A stretch of DNA of 57,612 nt from Limnospira platensis (lineage in GTDB: Bacteria; Cyanobacteriota; Cyanobacteriia; Cyanobacteriales; Microcoleaceae): NCBI RefSeq assembly GCF_046480435.1, contig NZ_PKGC01000011.1. One strand, 5' to 3'. The position numbers and the translations under genes were made by a program. The first letter of the stretch is position 1. Each line of letters begins with the position of its first letter. This document shows, piece by piece, positions 1 through 8,930 of this stretch. The notes beneath the pieces are model-generated. The model was not told the origin of the DNA. It saw only the letters and a list, made by a program, of their open reading frames with translations, and did not search any database.

Positions 1-809
1 GACCGCTGAGGGGGGGTTTGAATAGTTGTTGATGTCCCTGTATTTGACCGTGGTGGGGGGGTTTGTATGGTGGTATTTTGCCGGGCTACAGAGGATTGTG
101 GGGGAGGGGTGGCGGCGCTGTCACGATTAATAGCAGCCTGTAACCAAGCTGTATCTACTTCTGGTGACTCTCCGCGTCCCCAATACCATCCTAAATAAAT
201 AGCCTGGGTGGTCGCAATGGCGGCGGCGGAAGCGCTACTACCCTGCCAAACTCCGGCGGTGTAGCTTGCTTGGGTGGCGGGAATTAATACGCCACCTGCT
301 ACGGTTCCACTGGTGTTTACTGTGGGGGCCCAGTTTGTTATATTACGACAAATCTGATCTTGACAGCGATCGCTTTGAGTAATCGGCGCGGCTGGGTTAC
401 TCAGGGGAAAAGCCCAATAAGACCCGATTAGGGTTCTTAGTCTTTCACGGGCTAAGGGAGTTGAACGGTTCCCCACTGTCCCACTGGCTATTAGCCGCCC
501 GCCCTGTTGTACCCATTGTTCTAATATACGAATTTGGTCTGTGGTCATTACTTCCACATTGGGAAGGAATAATACTCGCAGCCCCTGTAATGCTTCGGCG
601 CTATTGAGATTATCTATATCAATGGTTTGATAGTTGATGCGACTGCTTTGTAGTCGGCTTTCTACACTATTCCAGTCTGCTGTTGGTAATGGGGAACGTA
701 CTACTCCTAAAATTGTTTCGGCTTTCACCAGTCCAGGAAACCAGGCGGAGAGATTAATTATAATACCAGTCAGAATCGCTGTGAGTGGGTACTTTCGGGA
801 AGATGCCAT
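1..809 (-). CDS. Secreted glycoside-hydrolase-like protein, N-terminal part (runs off left edge)
   Basis: This gene starts at ATG 809 on the minus strand and stays open to base 1, so only the first 269 residues are visible. Residues 1-30 form a signal peptide: basic MASSRK, then a hydrophobic stretch, ending at VKA before ETILG. It is therefore probably exported. The next ~200 residues contain VLFLPNVEVMTTDQI and WVQQGGRLIASG, which resemble the Rossmann-like (ThuA/GATase-like) module found in front of some cyanobacterial 'family 10 glycosylhydrolase' proteins. The visible end is rich in Pro, Thr and Gln, like a linker. No catalytic domain can be seen, so the glycosidase assignment is inference. 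The gene at 36322 may be a relative with the hydrolase part but without this module. Confidence 0.6.
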   Translation of the reverse strand, partial: MASSRKYPLTAILTGIIINLSAWFPGLVKAETILGVVRSPLPTADWNSVESRLQSSRINYQTIDIDNLNSAEALQGLRVLFLPNVEVMTTDQIRILEQWVQQGGRLIASGTVGNRSTPLARERLRTLIGSYWAFPLSNPAAPITQSDRCQDQICRNITNWAPTVNTSGTVAGGVLIPATQASYTAGVWQGSSASAAAIATTQAIYLGWYWGRGESPEVDTAWLQAAINRDSAATPPPQSSVARQNTTIQTPPPRSNTGTSTTIQTPPQR

Positions 810-1007
810 GGGCTGTTCAGTAGTTTGTTATTGATCAAGTCAACATCCGATCTAGTCAAGATAGATAGATTGTAGTTACGCACCCAGAAAGCCTAAGTCA
901 GGGCTATCAATTGTGGAAATCCTGATTCATTCTACAACTAAAGGCGATCGCCATAAATCGATAAATCCACCCATTTGGGAGACTCACCCCGACTCGAGTT
1001 GTTGGGT

Positions 1008-1634
1008 TTATTCGTTCCCTGGGTTCAGGGCGTGAGCAAATCTATGTATAGCTGCCACATTAGATATTACCGCCAAAGCTATCAGTAGGGGAAAAATTTG
1101 CCCGGTTAATAGTCCTATAATAATCAAAACTGTCCGCACAGCCCGGCTACCAATACTAGCGATACTGCTGCGACCTAATGATTCACTTTTGGCGCGAATA
1201 TACGGAACCATTGTAGTTCCTAACAGTGCTATTAATCCCACTACTAAGTTATCCCTAGGGTTCCCTAAAATTAGGGCTGATATTATCAAAAAATCTACAT
1301 AGCGATCTAATACACTATCGAGTAAGTTTCCGGTATCGGAAGCGATACCCCTAGACCGAGCTAGGTCTCCATCTAAACAATCTAGTAACCCACTAATTAC
1401 TATGGCTAACACTGCCCAAAGATAGTAATTTTTTAGGATTAAAAAACTGGCTAAGAATCCGCCAATTAGTAAAGAAGTCCAGGTGATGCCATTGGGGGTT
1501 ATCCAAGATACATTAATCAAGGCTTGGGCGATTTTGATGGTAAAAAATTGCAGGATTTTGTCTAGGGGAGATTGAGGGGAAACTATTTGATTTTCGGGAA
1601 TTTCTGAGGATTTTTCGTAGACAGTATCTGACAT
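1008..1634 (-). CDS. CDP-alcohol phosphotransferase family membrane protein
   Basis: 208 residues. The family signature DxxDGxxAR(x8)GxxxDxxxD is complete: D85, D88, G89, A92, R93, G102, D106 and D110. These residues bind two metal ions and CDP, and the family moves a phospho-alcohol head group from or to a CDP-activated substrate. Several hydrophobic segments (about 52-80, 112-160 and 165-200) fit the usual six-helix inner-membrane fold. The acceptor cannot be read from sequence: phosphatidylglycerophosphate, phosphatidylinositol-like and other lipids are all possible. The lipid-kinase-like gene at 1736-2704 lies 101 bases upstream on the same strand, which suggests a shared role in phospholipid head-group metabolism. 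Confidence 0.85.
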   Translation of the reverse strand: MSDTVYEKSSEIPENQIVSPQSPLDKILQFFTIKIAQALINVSWITPNGITWTSLLIGGFLASFLILKNYYLWAVLAIVISGLLDCLDGDLARSRGIASDTGNLLDSVLDRYVDFLIISALILGNPRDNLVVGLIALLGTTMVPYIRAKSESLGRSSIASIGSRAVRTVLIIIGLLTGQIFPLLIALAVISNVAAIHRFAHALNPGNE

Positions 1635-1735
1635 ATTTTGATGGTTGCTAAATGTTGGTTTATGACAAACTAAGTATCACAGGAGTTGACAAAAGTCAAT
1701 CGGACTCAGATACCAACTCCCAGATAGCTAGGTAT

Positions 1736-2704
1736 TTAAGGATGAAAGACACGCGCCAAATTGGGTAGGACTTCAACTTGAATTGGGGCTGAGGAAATAG
1801 GTTCCCCGTCTAGGGCTAAAAATTCTCCATCTTGGGGGTCTAGGTGAAAACCTCGCAGCTTATAATATTCGATTCCTGGGATGGCTAGATGCTGTCCTTT
1901 ATTGCACAATAAAAAAGCCTTAATTAAGTTAAATTTAGAGATACCACGCCGCACTAATAAGACATCTATATTTCCATCTGTGGGGTGAGAGTGAGGTGCG
2001 GGATTAAGATTATAAGCTGCCCAAGGAACATTCATCGCCCATAACAGTATATAATCATCCTCAATTATAAGGGGAGATTCACAGTCGGCAGTAATTAGGG
2101 ATAATTTGCCTCGATAATGACGCAGTTTTAAGATTTCCCATAGTGCATAAATATCGGTTTTTAAAGAACCCAAAAACCGGAGATTATCCGATTTTATATC
2201 GACGGCAGCAATTAATCCCCAGGCTATGGAGAGAATGCTATAATAAAAGCGATCGCCTTGTTGAACCCGCAGAATATCCAGAGGTTGAATATTGCCTCTG
2301 GTAATGGCAATTGTAGCATTGATTGCATTATAGGTTTCTCCAGCTTCTTCTAGCAGAGTTTTACATAAGCCATTACTGGTGCCACCGGGGATTATTCCCA
2401 GGGGTGTTTTAATGGCTTTTTCCCAGTCTTGACGGTTCATTAAGCCGTTAATAACCTCATGAATGCTACCATCTCCCCCCACAACTACTAAGCCATCAAT
2501 TGAGGATAAATCTATATTTTCGATGCGATTTTTGAGGTCGCCAGCATAACTGGTAAAGGTGACATTAAATGCGGTATTATGGTTGGATAAAATGGGTTTT
2601 ATTTGCTCAAATATTTGTAGGGATTTACCTTTACCACTGGCGGGATTAATGAAAATCTCTAATCGTTGATTCCAAGTTTTTGGGGGTTGATTTGACCAAC
2701 TCAT
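1736..2704 (-). CDS. Diacylglycerol kinase / lipid kinase family protein (YegS-BmrU type)
   Basis: 322 residues. The diacylglycerol-kinase catalytic domain is recognisable by NPASGKGKS (20-28, nucleotide binding), VVGGDGSIHEVINGL (75-88, the GGDG motif) and PLGIIPGGTSNG (101-112). The C-terminal half carries the beta-sandwich signature DGNIDVLLVRRG and the LALDGEP motif. Family members phosphorylate diacylglycerol, sphingoid bases or undecaprenol-type lipids at the membrane; the substrate here is not determined. It is probably co-transcribed with the CDP-alcohol phosphotransferase gene downstream of it. Confidence 0.88.
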   Translation of the reverse strand: MSWSNQPPKTWNQRLEIFINPASGKGKSLQIFEQIKPILSNHNTAFNVTFTSYAGDLKNRIENIDLSSIDGLVVVGGDGSIHEVINGLMNRQDWEKAIKTPLGIIPGGTSNGLCKTLLEEAGETYNAINATIAITRGNIQPLDILRVQQGDRFYYSILSIAWGLIAAVDIKSDNLRFLGSLKTDIYALWEILKLRHYRGKLSLITADCESPLIIEDDYILLWAMNVPWAAYNLNPAPHSHPTDGNIDVLLVRRGISKFNLIKAFLLCNKGQHLAIPGIEYYKLRGFHLDPQDGEFLALDGEPISSAPIQVEVLPNLARVFHP

Positions 2705-2770
2705 TATCTGCTAATTCCGGGAATTAATTAAAGGCGATCCGCGCCGCGCATTATCGCCATATTTATATAT

Positions 2771-2785
2771 TATCATATTATGATA
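2771..2785. promoter_or_regulatory. 15-bp AT-rich palindrome upstream of the lipid-kinase gene
   Basis: TATCATATTATGATA is a perfect inverted repeat (7 bp arms, one central base) 67 bases upstream of the start at 2704 and inside an AT-rich stretch. It could be an operator half-site pair or part of the promoter. Nothing in the sequence shows which protein would bind it. Confidence 0.25.
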
Positions 2786-2860
2786 GTTATTGATCCACTA
2801 ATTTGCCAGAAAAAATGTAAACCTCCGGGGCTATTTTGGGGATTAACTATAGTTAAAAAA

Positions 2861-4048
2861 TCACAGATTTATTAGAGGATTTCCCACGTCAAAAAAATCT
2901 TCCATCCAGAGAGAACCAAGTAAGGCACCTTGATTAATAAACTCTTTAACTCCCTGCATATCTGCGGTTCTTTTGGCTTGAGTAAAACCTTGATTATCTC
3001 GATACAGTACCCATAACTCTTCTGGCTTTAAACTATTCACAAAAAACGGAGAATGGGTAGTTACCATTAATTGAGTATTAGCAGAAGCTGTCCGGCATTC
3101 TTCAGCCAGTTGTGGCAATAAAACCGGATGTAAGTGATTTTCTGGTTCTTCAATGCCGACTAATTGAGGAGGTTTTGGGTCATATAATACAGTTAAATAT
3201 GCCAATAGTTTTAAAGTGCCGTCCGAAGCAAATTTGGCGAGAATTGGATTAGAAAAAGGAGCGTCTTTTATTTGTAATAACAAACGACCATCTGGCATAA
3301 TTGATGCTGCCACTTTTTCTAAGCGAGGAATTCGGGAAGATAAAGTTTTTAAGATTGCCTCTAAACGTTGGGGATGTTGTTCTTTTAAATATTGGATAAC
3401 ATTAGGTAAATTATTCCCGGTGGCGGATAATCTTTCTTGGGTTCCCGCTTCGGGAATGCTGCGGGTATTGTCGGCGGTTAAATAGGATAAATACCATCCG
3501 GTAATGAACCGCCTTAAAGCACTAACCCGGGGATGTTTGGCAAATTGTCCCAAGGTATTAACTGCTAATAATTCCGGTGAGTCAAGTTGTTCCGTGATTC
3601 TTTCGTCTTGTTCGTCTGGCATTTCCCCACTAATGACTTGTCCTTCCCCCTTTTTAAAGTCCAAAAAACGGAAGGGTTTACCTTGTCCTCCTCGTCGCCA
3701 ATGCAGCCATTCTTCGGCAATCAAAGGGCGATTATTTTCTTCATTGATGGCGAGATGATAGGTAATTAAAGGAGAGGCGGAGGTTTCTCGATATTTTAAT
3801 TCAATCACAATGCAGCCTTGACTATCTCGGGTGCGGAGTTCTCGAAATCTACCCCGTCTATCCCAGGCTTTGCTGAGGCTTTCTGTGAAGCATTCAGATA
3901 GAAAGGCAAACACATCAAAAATTGTGGATTTGCCACTGCCGTTAGGACCTAAAAATACGGTGAGGGGAGTAATTTTTTTTAATTCGAGATTTTGTAAGGC
4001 GCGGTAATTTCTAACTTTGAGATATTCGATTTTGGGAATTGTACTCAT
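2861..4048 (-). CDS. AAA/ABC-type ATPase, RecF/OLD-like (COG4637-like), no nuclease domain
   Basis: 395 residues forming one ABC-type ATPase. Walker A is GPNGSGKST (34-42) right after a KVRNYRALQNLEL start typical of RecF/SMC-like proteins. A signature-like SDGTLK lies at 275-280, Walker B IEEPENHLHP at 299-308, and TTHSPFF at 330-336 carries the switch histidine. The C-terminal ~55 residues are too short for the Toprim nuclease of OLD proteins, so this is an ATPase without a visible effector. No partner gene sits beside it. Such lone ATPases are often linked with DNA repair or phage defence, but nothing here proves either. Confidence 0.8.
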   Translation of the reverse strand: MSTIPKIEYLKVRNYRALQNLELKKITPLTVFLGPNGSGKSTIFDVFAFLSECFTESLSKAWDRRGRFRELRTRDSQGCIVIELKYRETSASPLITYHLAINEENNRPLIAEEWLHWRRGGQGKPFRFLDFKKGEGQVISGEMPDEQDERITEQLDSPELLAVNTLGQFAKHPRVSALRRFITGWYLSYLTADNTRSIPEAGTQERLSATGNNLPNVIQYLKEQHPQRLEAILKTLSSRIPRLEKVAASIMPDGRLLLQIKDAPFSNPILAKFASDGTLKLLAYLTVLYDPKPPQLVGIEEPENHLHPVLLPQLAEECRTASANTQLMVTTHSPFFVNSLKPEELWVLYRDNQGFTQAKRTADMQGVKEFINQGALLGSLWMEDFFDVGNPLINL

Positions 4049-4329
4049 AATTTGGCGGATCAGATATACTGCTAACTATAGCGGTGGGTCGGGGGAATCG
4101 GCAATCTATAATAGTTGGGAATAGTTTGTCAGGGTTTCCAGATAGTGTGATGGATGGGACTGTCCACTCAAGGGTTCCGATGGTGGATTGATTAACTTTG
4201 GGGGATGTCTGGGGCTGTCTGGGGGGTTTCCAGAAGGTTTTTGGTTATGACTATGAATTATTGCCGAGTTGATCCATACTTAATCTACATCCCTGAAGAC
4301 AACCAGCTTTGGGCTTCAGTAAAATCAAA

Positions 4330-4454
4330 CATAGTCGCCATAGGGCATTGGGAGACTCTAAACGGACGCAGAGCGAGGGTAAGACTACTTCGGTAGCACA
4401 TTGCTGTGAAGCGTCAAGGAATCCTCGCTCCTTCAGGACGAGGAGATATGTCAA
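4330..4454 (+). mobile_element. Decayed right end (omega-RNA/RE region) of an IS200/IS605-type tnpB element
   Basis: Within the 432-base gap 4049-4480 lies a stem TCCTCG/CGAGGA (4422-4427 and 4439-4444) with an inner TCCT/AGGA stem, flanked by GAATCC and, downstream, GTCAA at 4450-4454. The right end of the tnpB element at 52027-52062 has the same plan: GAATCC, a two-part stem, GGGAG, GTCAA. The GC-rich stretch before it (4350-4420) fits the 3' end of tnpB and its omega RNA, but no open frame remains. The relic sits directly in the glgP leader. I see nothing recognisable in 4049-4329. Confidence 0.5.
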
Positions 4455-4480
4455 CAAGAGAGACAGGAAAAGGAGAATTT

Positions 4481-7018
4481 ATGACGCAGCCTCTTATCCC
4501 TATCGATCAATGTCCGATTCAGATTGAGGACGATCGCACAGGTACTAATGTGGAAACTCTAAAACGGGCTTTTGCAGATAACCTGTTTTATCTTCAAGGT
4601 AAGTATGAGTCCCTGGCTACTCAGGATGACTTTTATATGGCTTTGGCTTACACTTTGCGCGATCGCCTCCTGAATCGTTGGCTAAAGACCATGAAAACTT
4701 ACATGGAGAAAGATGTTAAGGTAGTTTACTACCTCTCCGCTGAGTTTCTCATGGGTCGCCACATGGGTAATAGCCTGATTAACCTGCATCTTTATGATCG
4801 GGTACGTCAAGCCGTCGAAGAGTCTGGGTTAGATTTGGATGAAATTCTCGAACATGAACCCGACCCCGGCTTGGGTAATGGGGGTTTGGGACGGTTAGCC
4901 GCTTGCTTCGTCGATTCCTTGGCTACCCTGGAAATTCCGGCCGTGGGTTATGGTATTCGCTACGAATTTGGGATTTTTACCCAGGCGATCCGCGATGGAT
5001 GGCAAGCAGAAGTCCCTGATAAATGGTTGCGCTTTGGTAATCCTTGGGAAATTGCCCACCCTGACCAAGCCGTTGAGGTCAAATTAGGCGGCCATACGGA
5101 AATGTACCATAATGAAAAAGGCGAGTATAAGGTTCGCTGGATTCCCGCTAACCGAGTAGTAGGGATTCCCTATGATACTCCCGTTCCCGGTTATGATACT
5201 AATACCGTTAATCCCCTGCGTCTGTGGCGGGCTGAGGCTTCTGATGATTTCAATTTTGATGCCTTTAATGCTGGCAACTATGATGGGGCGGTCGCTGAAA
5301 AAATGCGATCGGAAACTATCTCTAAGGTGTTATATCCCAATGATAACACCCCCCAAGGTAAGCAATTGCGACTAGAACAACAGTTTTTCTTTGTTTCTTG
5401 TTCCCTACAGGATATTATCCGCACTCACCTACTGCGACATCCTAGCTTACATAATCTTCATGATACCGCCGCTATCCAACTTAATGATACTCACCCGGCA
5501 GTAGCGATCGCTGAAATGATGCGATTGTTAATGGATGAACATGAGATGGATTGGAATACCGCTTGGCGGGTTACTCAAAAAACCTTCTCCTATACCAACC
5601 ATACTTTACTCCCAGAAGCCTTGGAAAAATGGTCTGTGGGTTTGTTTGAATATCTGCTTCCCCGCCACCTGGAGATTATTTATGAAATTAATCGCCGCTT
5701 CTTGGAAGACGTTAAACGTTGGTATCCTGGTGATGATAATTTGATCAGTCGTCTTTCTCTGATTGATGAGTCCGGGGAAAAATATGTCCGTATGGCGAAT
5801 TTGGCTTGTGTCGGTAGTCATGCTGTTAATGGCGTGGCCGCACTACATACCGAACTCCTGAAACAAGACACTCTCCGGGATTTCTATAAGTTGTGGCCAG
5901 GAAAGTTCATTAATAAGACTAATGGTGTCACTCCCCGACGCTGGATTTTGATGTGTAATCCTAAACTGGCTGAACTTTACAACTCCAAAATCGGTGAGGG
6001 TTGGTTAAAAGACCTTAGTCAACTAAAGCAGTTGGAAAAATATGTTGATGACCCAGATTTCTGTCAGCAGTGGCGAGAAGTTAAGCTACACAATAAGCGA
6101 CAGTTAGCACAATATATCTGGGAACATAATGGCATCGAAGTTGACCCCCATTCGATGTTTGATATCCAGGTAAAACGGATTCATGAGTACAAGCGTCAGC
6201 ATTTGAATGTGCTGCATATTATCAGCCTGTATAATCGGATTAAGCAGAATCCTGACCAGCATATTGTACCCTGTACTTTTATCTTTGGTGGTAAGGCTGC
6301 CCCTGGTTATTTTATGGCGAAGTTGATTATCAAGCTAACTAATTCGGTGGCTGATATCATTAACCATGATCCTGATGTTCGAGGTCGCTTAAAGGTAGTT
6401 TTCCTCAACAATTTTAATGTTTCTTTGGGTCAGCGTATCTATCCGGCGGCGGATTTGTCAGAACAAGTTTCTACCGCTGGAAAAGAAGCCTCTGGAACCG
6501 GAAACATGAAGTTTGCTATGAATGGGGCGATGACTATTGGCACCTTGGATGGTGCTAATATTGAAATCCGCGAAGAAGCTGGGGCGGAAAATTTCTTCCT
6601 GTTTGGTTTGACTGCACAGGAAGTTGCTGATACTAAGGCTAAGGGTTATAATCCCTGGGATTATTATAGCAGTAATCCGTCCCTGAAAGCGGTAATCGAT
6701 CGCATTGCTGATGGCTATTTCTCCCACGGCGATAAAGAGTTATTTAAGCCTTTGCTTGATTCTCTCATGTACCATGATCAGTATATGCTTTTTGCTGATT
6801 ATCAGGCTTATGTGGACTGCCAGAAACAGGTCGCTAAAACTTACAGTGATCAGGATAAGTGGACTCGGATGTCTATTTTGAATGCTCTGCGGATGGCTAA
6901 GTTTTCGAGCGATCGCACTATTCGAGAGTATTGTAATGAAATCTGGAATGTGCGCTCTGTACCTATTGAAATGGAAGAGTACAGTCAAGAAAATGCCGGT
7001 TTGAATCTCGGTAAATAA
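4481..7018 (+). CDS. glgP: Glycogen/alpha-glucan phosphorylase
   Basis: 845 residues from ATG 4481 (MTQPLIPIDQ), chosen because AGGAG lies at 4471-4475 with five bases spacing; the frame is open further up to 4406, but that part overlaps an insertion-sequence relic. The enzyme releases glucose-1-phosphate from glycogen using phosphate and pyridoxal phosphate. Family hallmarks are the N-terminal YYLSAEFLMGR, GNGGLGRLAACF, the RRWI loop, and the pyridoxal-phosphate lysine in GNMKFAMNGA (Lys677, codon at 6509). GTGNMKF and TIGTLDGANIEI follow in the normal order. Length and motifs are complete. A strong terminator follows, and gnd is the next gene, so storage-sugar breakdown and the oxidative pentose pathway are neighbours but separate transcription units. 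Confidence 0.97.
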   Translation: MTQPLIPIDQCPIQIEDDRTGTNVETLKRAFADNLFYLQGKYESLATQDDFYMALAYTLRDRLLNRWLKTMKTYMEKDVKVVYYLSAEFLMGRHMGNSLINLHLYDRVRQAVEESGLDLDEILEHEPDPGLGNGGLGRLAACFVDSLATLEIPAVGYGIRYEFGIFTQAIRDGWQAEVPDKWLRFGNPWEIAHPDQAVEVKLGGHTEMYHNEKGEYKVRWIPANRVVGIPYDTPVPGYDTNTVNPLRLWRAEASDDFNFDAFNAGNYDGAVAEKMRSETISKVLYPNDNTPQGKQLRLEQQFFFVSCSLQDIIRTHLLRHPSLHNLHDTAAIQLNDTHPAVAIAEMMRLLMDEHEMDWNTAWRVTQKTFSYTNHTLLPEALEKWSVGLFEYLLPRHLEIIYEINRRFLEDVKRWYPGDDNLISRLSLIDESGEKYVRMANLACVGSHAVNGVAALHTELLKQDTLRDFYKLWPGKFINKTNGVTPRRWILMCNPKLAELYNSKIGEGWLKDLSQLKQLEKYVDDPDFCQQWREVKLHNKRQLAQYIWEHNGIEVDPHSMFDIQVKRIHEYKRQHLNVLHIISLYNRIKQNPDQHIVPCTFIFGGKAAPGYFMAKLIIKLTNSVADIINHDPDVRGRLKVVFLNNFNVSLGQRIYPAADLSEQVSTAGKEASGTGNMKFAMNGAMTIGTLDGANIEIREEAGAENFFLFGLTAQEVADTKAKGYNPWDYYSSNPSLKAVIDRIADGYFSHGDKELFKPLLDSLMYHDQYMLFADYQAYVDCQKQVAKTYSDQDKWTRMSILNALRMAKFSSDRTIREYCNEIWNVRSVPIEMEEYSQENAGLNLGK

Positions 7019-7039
7019 CTTGATTCTCGTTGGTTTTTG

Positions 7040-7064
7040 GGGCGGCTACAAGTCGCCCTTTTTT
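7040..7064 (+). terminator. Rho-independent terminator of glgP
   Basis: GGGCGGCT (7040-7047), loop ACA, AGTCGCCC (7051-7058): eight pairs with one G-T, followed at once by six T. It begins 22 bases after the glgP stop. Confidence 0.9.
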
Positions 7065-7283
7065 CATTCACAGAGTTTTTAACTAGACAATACCTAACTA
7101 TCGCCGCCTTAAATTATGTCCCACTGCTGAAAGTCCATATAACTCCCCGGGTTGCATTCTTGTCTGTGCAGTCGCTGGGAGAATTAGCACCAGAGTTTTA
7201 AAAAAAAGCGATCGCCTTCGTCTGCTATAAAAATTAACGATACAGTCTAAAGTACAGATCAGCCAACCATTATACGGAAGTTT

Positions 7284-8852
7284 ATGTCAGAGCAAAAATT
7301 TGGTGTCATTGGTCTAGCGGTCATGGGTGAAAACCTAGCCCTGAATGTTGAACGCAATGGCTTTCCTGTCGCCGTTTACAACCGCACCAGTGCCAAAACT
7401 GATGAGTTTATGCAAAAACGGGCCCCCGGCAAAAATGTCAAACCCGCCTACACCCTCGAAGAATTTGTCGCGTCCCTCGAACGTCCCCGCCGTATCCTCG
7501 TCATGGTCAAGGCGGGTAAACCTGTCGATGCCGTCATTANNNNNNNNNNNNNNNNNNNNNNNNNNNNNNNNNNNNNNNNNNNNNNNNNNNNNNNNNNNNN
7601 NNNNNNNNNNNNNNNNNNNNNNNNNNNNNNNNNNNATATGATTATCGATGGGGGAAATTCTCTCTATGAGGACACTGAGAGGCGCACCAAGGAACTCGAA
7701 GCTACTGGTTTAGGGTTTATGGGTATGGGTGTCAGCGGCGGCGAGGAAGGCGCGCTATGGGGCCCTAGTTTAATGCCCGGAGGAACTCAGAATTCCTATC
7801 AAGCCCTTGAACCTATTTTAACTAAAATTGCCGCTCAAGTTGATGATGGCCCCTGTGTCACTTATATTGGCGCTGGCGGCGCGGGTCACTATGTCAAAAT
7901 GGTTCACAATGGCATTGAATATGGCGATATGCAGCTTATTGCAGAAGCCTATGACCTCCTGCGTAATGTCATTGGCTTGAATGAACAACAGCTTTATGAG
8001 GTCTTTGCTGAGTGGAACACTACCGATGAGTTAAACTCTTTTCTGATTGAAATTACCGCCGATATTTTTAAGCAAAAAGACCCCGAAACCGGCAAGCCTC
8101 TCGTTGACTTGGTTTTGGACTCGGCTGGACAAAAAGGAACCGGACGCTGGNNNNNNNNNNNNNNNNNNNNNNNNNNNNNNNNNNNNNNNNNNNNNNNNNN
8201 NNNNNNNNNNNNNNNNNNNNNNNNNNNNNNNNNNGTTAGTGCTTTGGAGTTGGGCGTTTCTATTCCTACCATTACTGCTGCTGTTAATAGCCGGATTATT
8301 TCTTCCTATAAGGATGAACGGGTGGCAGCTTCTCAGGAATTGCCGGGACCTAGTGCTAATTTTGATGGTGATGTTACCTCTTTCATCAATAAAGTTCGTG
8401 ATGCTTTGTACTGCTCCAAAATCTGCTCTTATGCTCAGGGTATGGCGCTTATGGGTAAGGCTTCTCAGGAGTTTAATTATAATCTGAATTTGGGCGAAAT
8501 TGCCCGCATTTGGAAGGGAGGCTGCATTATTCGGGCGGGATTTTTGAATAAAATTAAGCAGGCTTATGACCAAAATCCTCAATTGCCTAATTTGCTACTT
8601 GCGCCGGAGTTTAAGCACACTATTCTTGACCGTCAGTCGGCTTGGCGAGAAGTTCTCGTAACTGCAAATACTATGGGTATTCCTGTGCCGGCTTTTAGTG
8701 CTTCTTTGGATTATTTTGATAGTTATCGCCGCGTGAGTTTACCTCAAAATTTAACTCAAGCACAACGAGACTATTTTGGCGCTCATACTTATGAGCGTAT
8801 CGATAAACCCAGGGGTCAGTTTTTCCATACTGAATGGGCTAATGTTGATTAA
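7284..8852 (+). CDS. gnd: 6-phosphogluconate dehydrogenase (decarboxylating), with two assembly gaps
   Basis: The product oxidises and decarboxylates 6-phosphogluconate to ribulose-5-phosphate, making NADPH in the oxidative pentose phosphate pathway. The N-terminal Rossmann motif is GVIGLAVMGENLALN. Substrate and catalytic residues are in GVSGGEEGA and KMVHNGIEYGDMQ, and the C-terminal helical domain is present up to RGQFFHTEWANVD. The frame holds through two runs of N (7540-7635 and 8151-8234). Compared with family members the runs appear longer than the missing sequence, so the true protein is probably about 474 residues rather than the 522 implied here. The start has no strong Shine-Dalgarno; ATG 7284 gives the usual N-terminus. 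Confidence 0.95.
   Translation: MSEQKFGVIGLAVMGENLALNVERNGFPVAVYNRTSAKTDEFMQKRAPGKNVKPAYTLEEFVASLERPRRILVMVKAGKPVDAVIXXXXXXXXXXXXXXXXXXXXXXXXXXXXXXXXXMIIDGGNSLYEDTERRTKELEATGLGFMGMGVSGGEEGALWGPSLMPGGTQNSYQALEPILTKIAAQVDDGPCVTYIGAGGAGHYVKMVHNGIEYGDMQLIAEAYDLLRNVIGLNEQQLYEVFAEWNTTDELNSFLIEITADIFKQKDPETGKPLVDLVLDSAGQKGTGRWXXXXXXXXXXXXXXXXXXXXXXXXXXXXVSALELGVSIPTITAAVNSRIISSYKDERVAASQELPGPSANFDGDVTSFINKVRDALYCSKICSYAQGMALMGKASQEFNYNLNLGEIARIWKGGCIIRAGFLNKIKQAYDQNPQLPNLLLAPEFKHTILDRQSAWREVLVTANTMGIPVPAFSASLDYFDSYRRVSLPQNLTQAQRDYFGAHTYERIDKPRGQFFHTEWANVD
7540..7635. other. Assembly gap of 96 N inside gnd
   Basis: 96 undetermined bases between the codons for DAVI and MIIDGGN. In related enzymes only about 11 residues lie between these two points, so roughly 30 bases are expected. 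The reading frame is kept across the run. Confidence 0.99.
8151..8234. other. Assembly gap of 84 N inside gnd
   Basis: 84 undetermined bases, exactly 28 codons in phase, between KGTGRW and VSALELGV. In related enzymes these motifs are almost adjacent (about two residues apart), so the run is much longer than the missing sequence. Confidence 0.99.
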
Positions 8853-8902
8853 TTATCAGGTTTAGTCCCTTGGTGATTAACTGAGTTTTCCCTCACCCAA
8901 AA

Positions 8903-8920
8903 CCCCCCACCTCTGGGGGG
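8903..8920. terminator. Possible bidirectional terminator between gnd and the pentapeptide gene
   Basis: CCCCCC (8903-8908), loop ACCTCT, GGGGGG (8915-8920), preceded by AAAA and followed by CTGCTTT. It lies between two converging genes, where a shared terminator is expected. The base tail is poor in T. Confidence 0.5.
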
Positions 8921-8930
8921 CTGCTTTATG

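Noticed and set aside
634..834. 66-codon plus-strand frame
   Set aside because: It lies opposite the signal-peptide-bearing minus-strand gene that starts at 809 and has no ribosome site or relatives.
4406..4480. Upstream start for glgP at 4406 or 4448
   Set aside because: Both lie in or next to the insertion-sequence hairpin, while 4481 has a well-placed AGGAG and the usual N-terminus.
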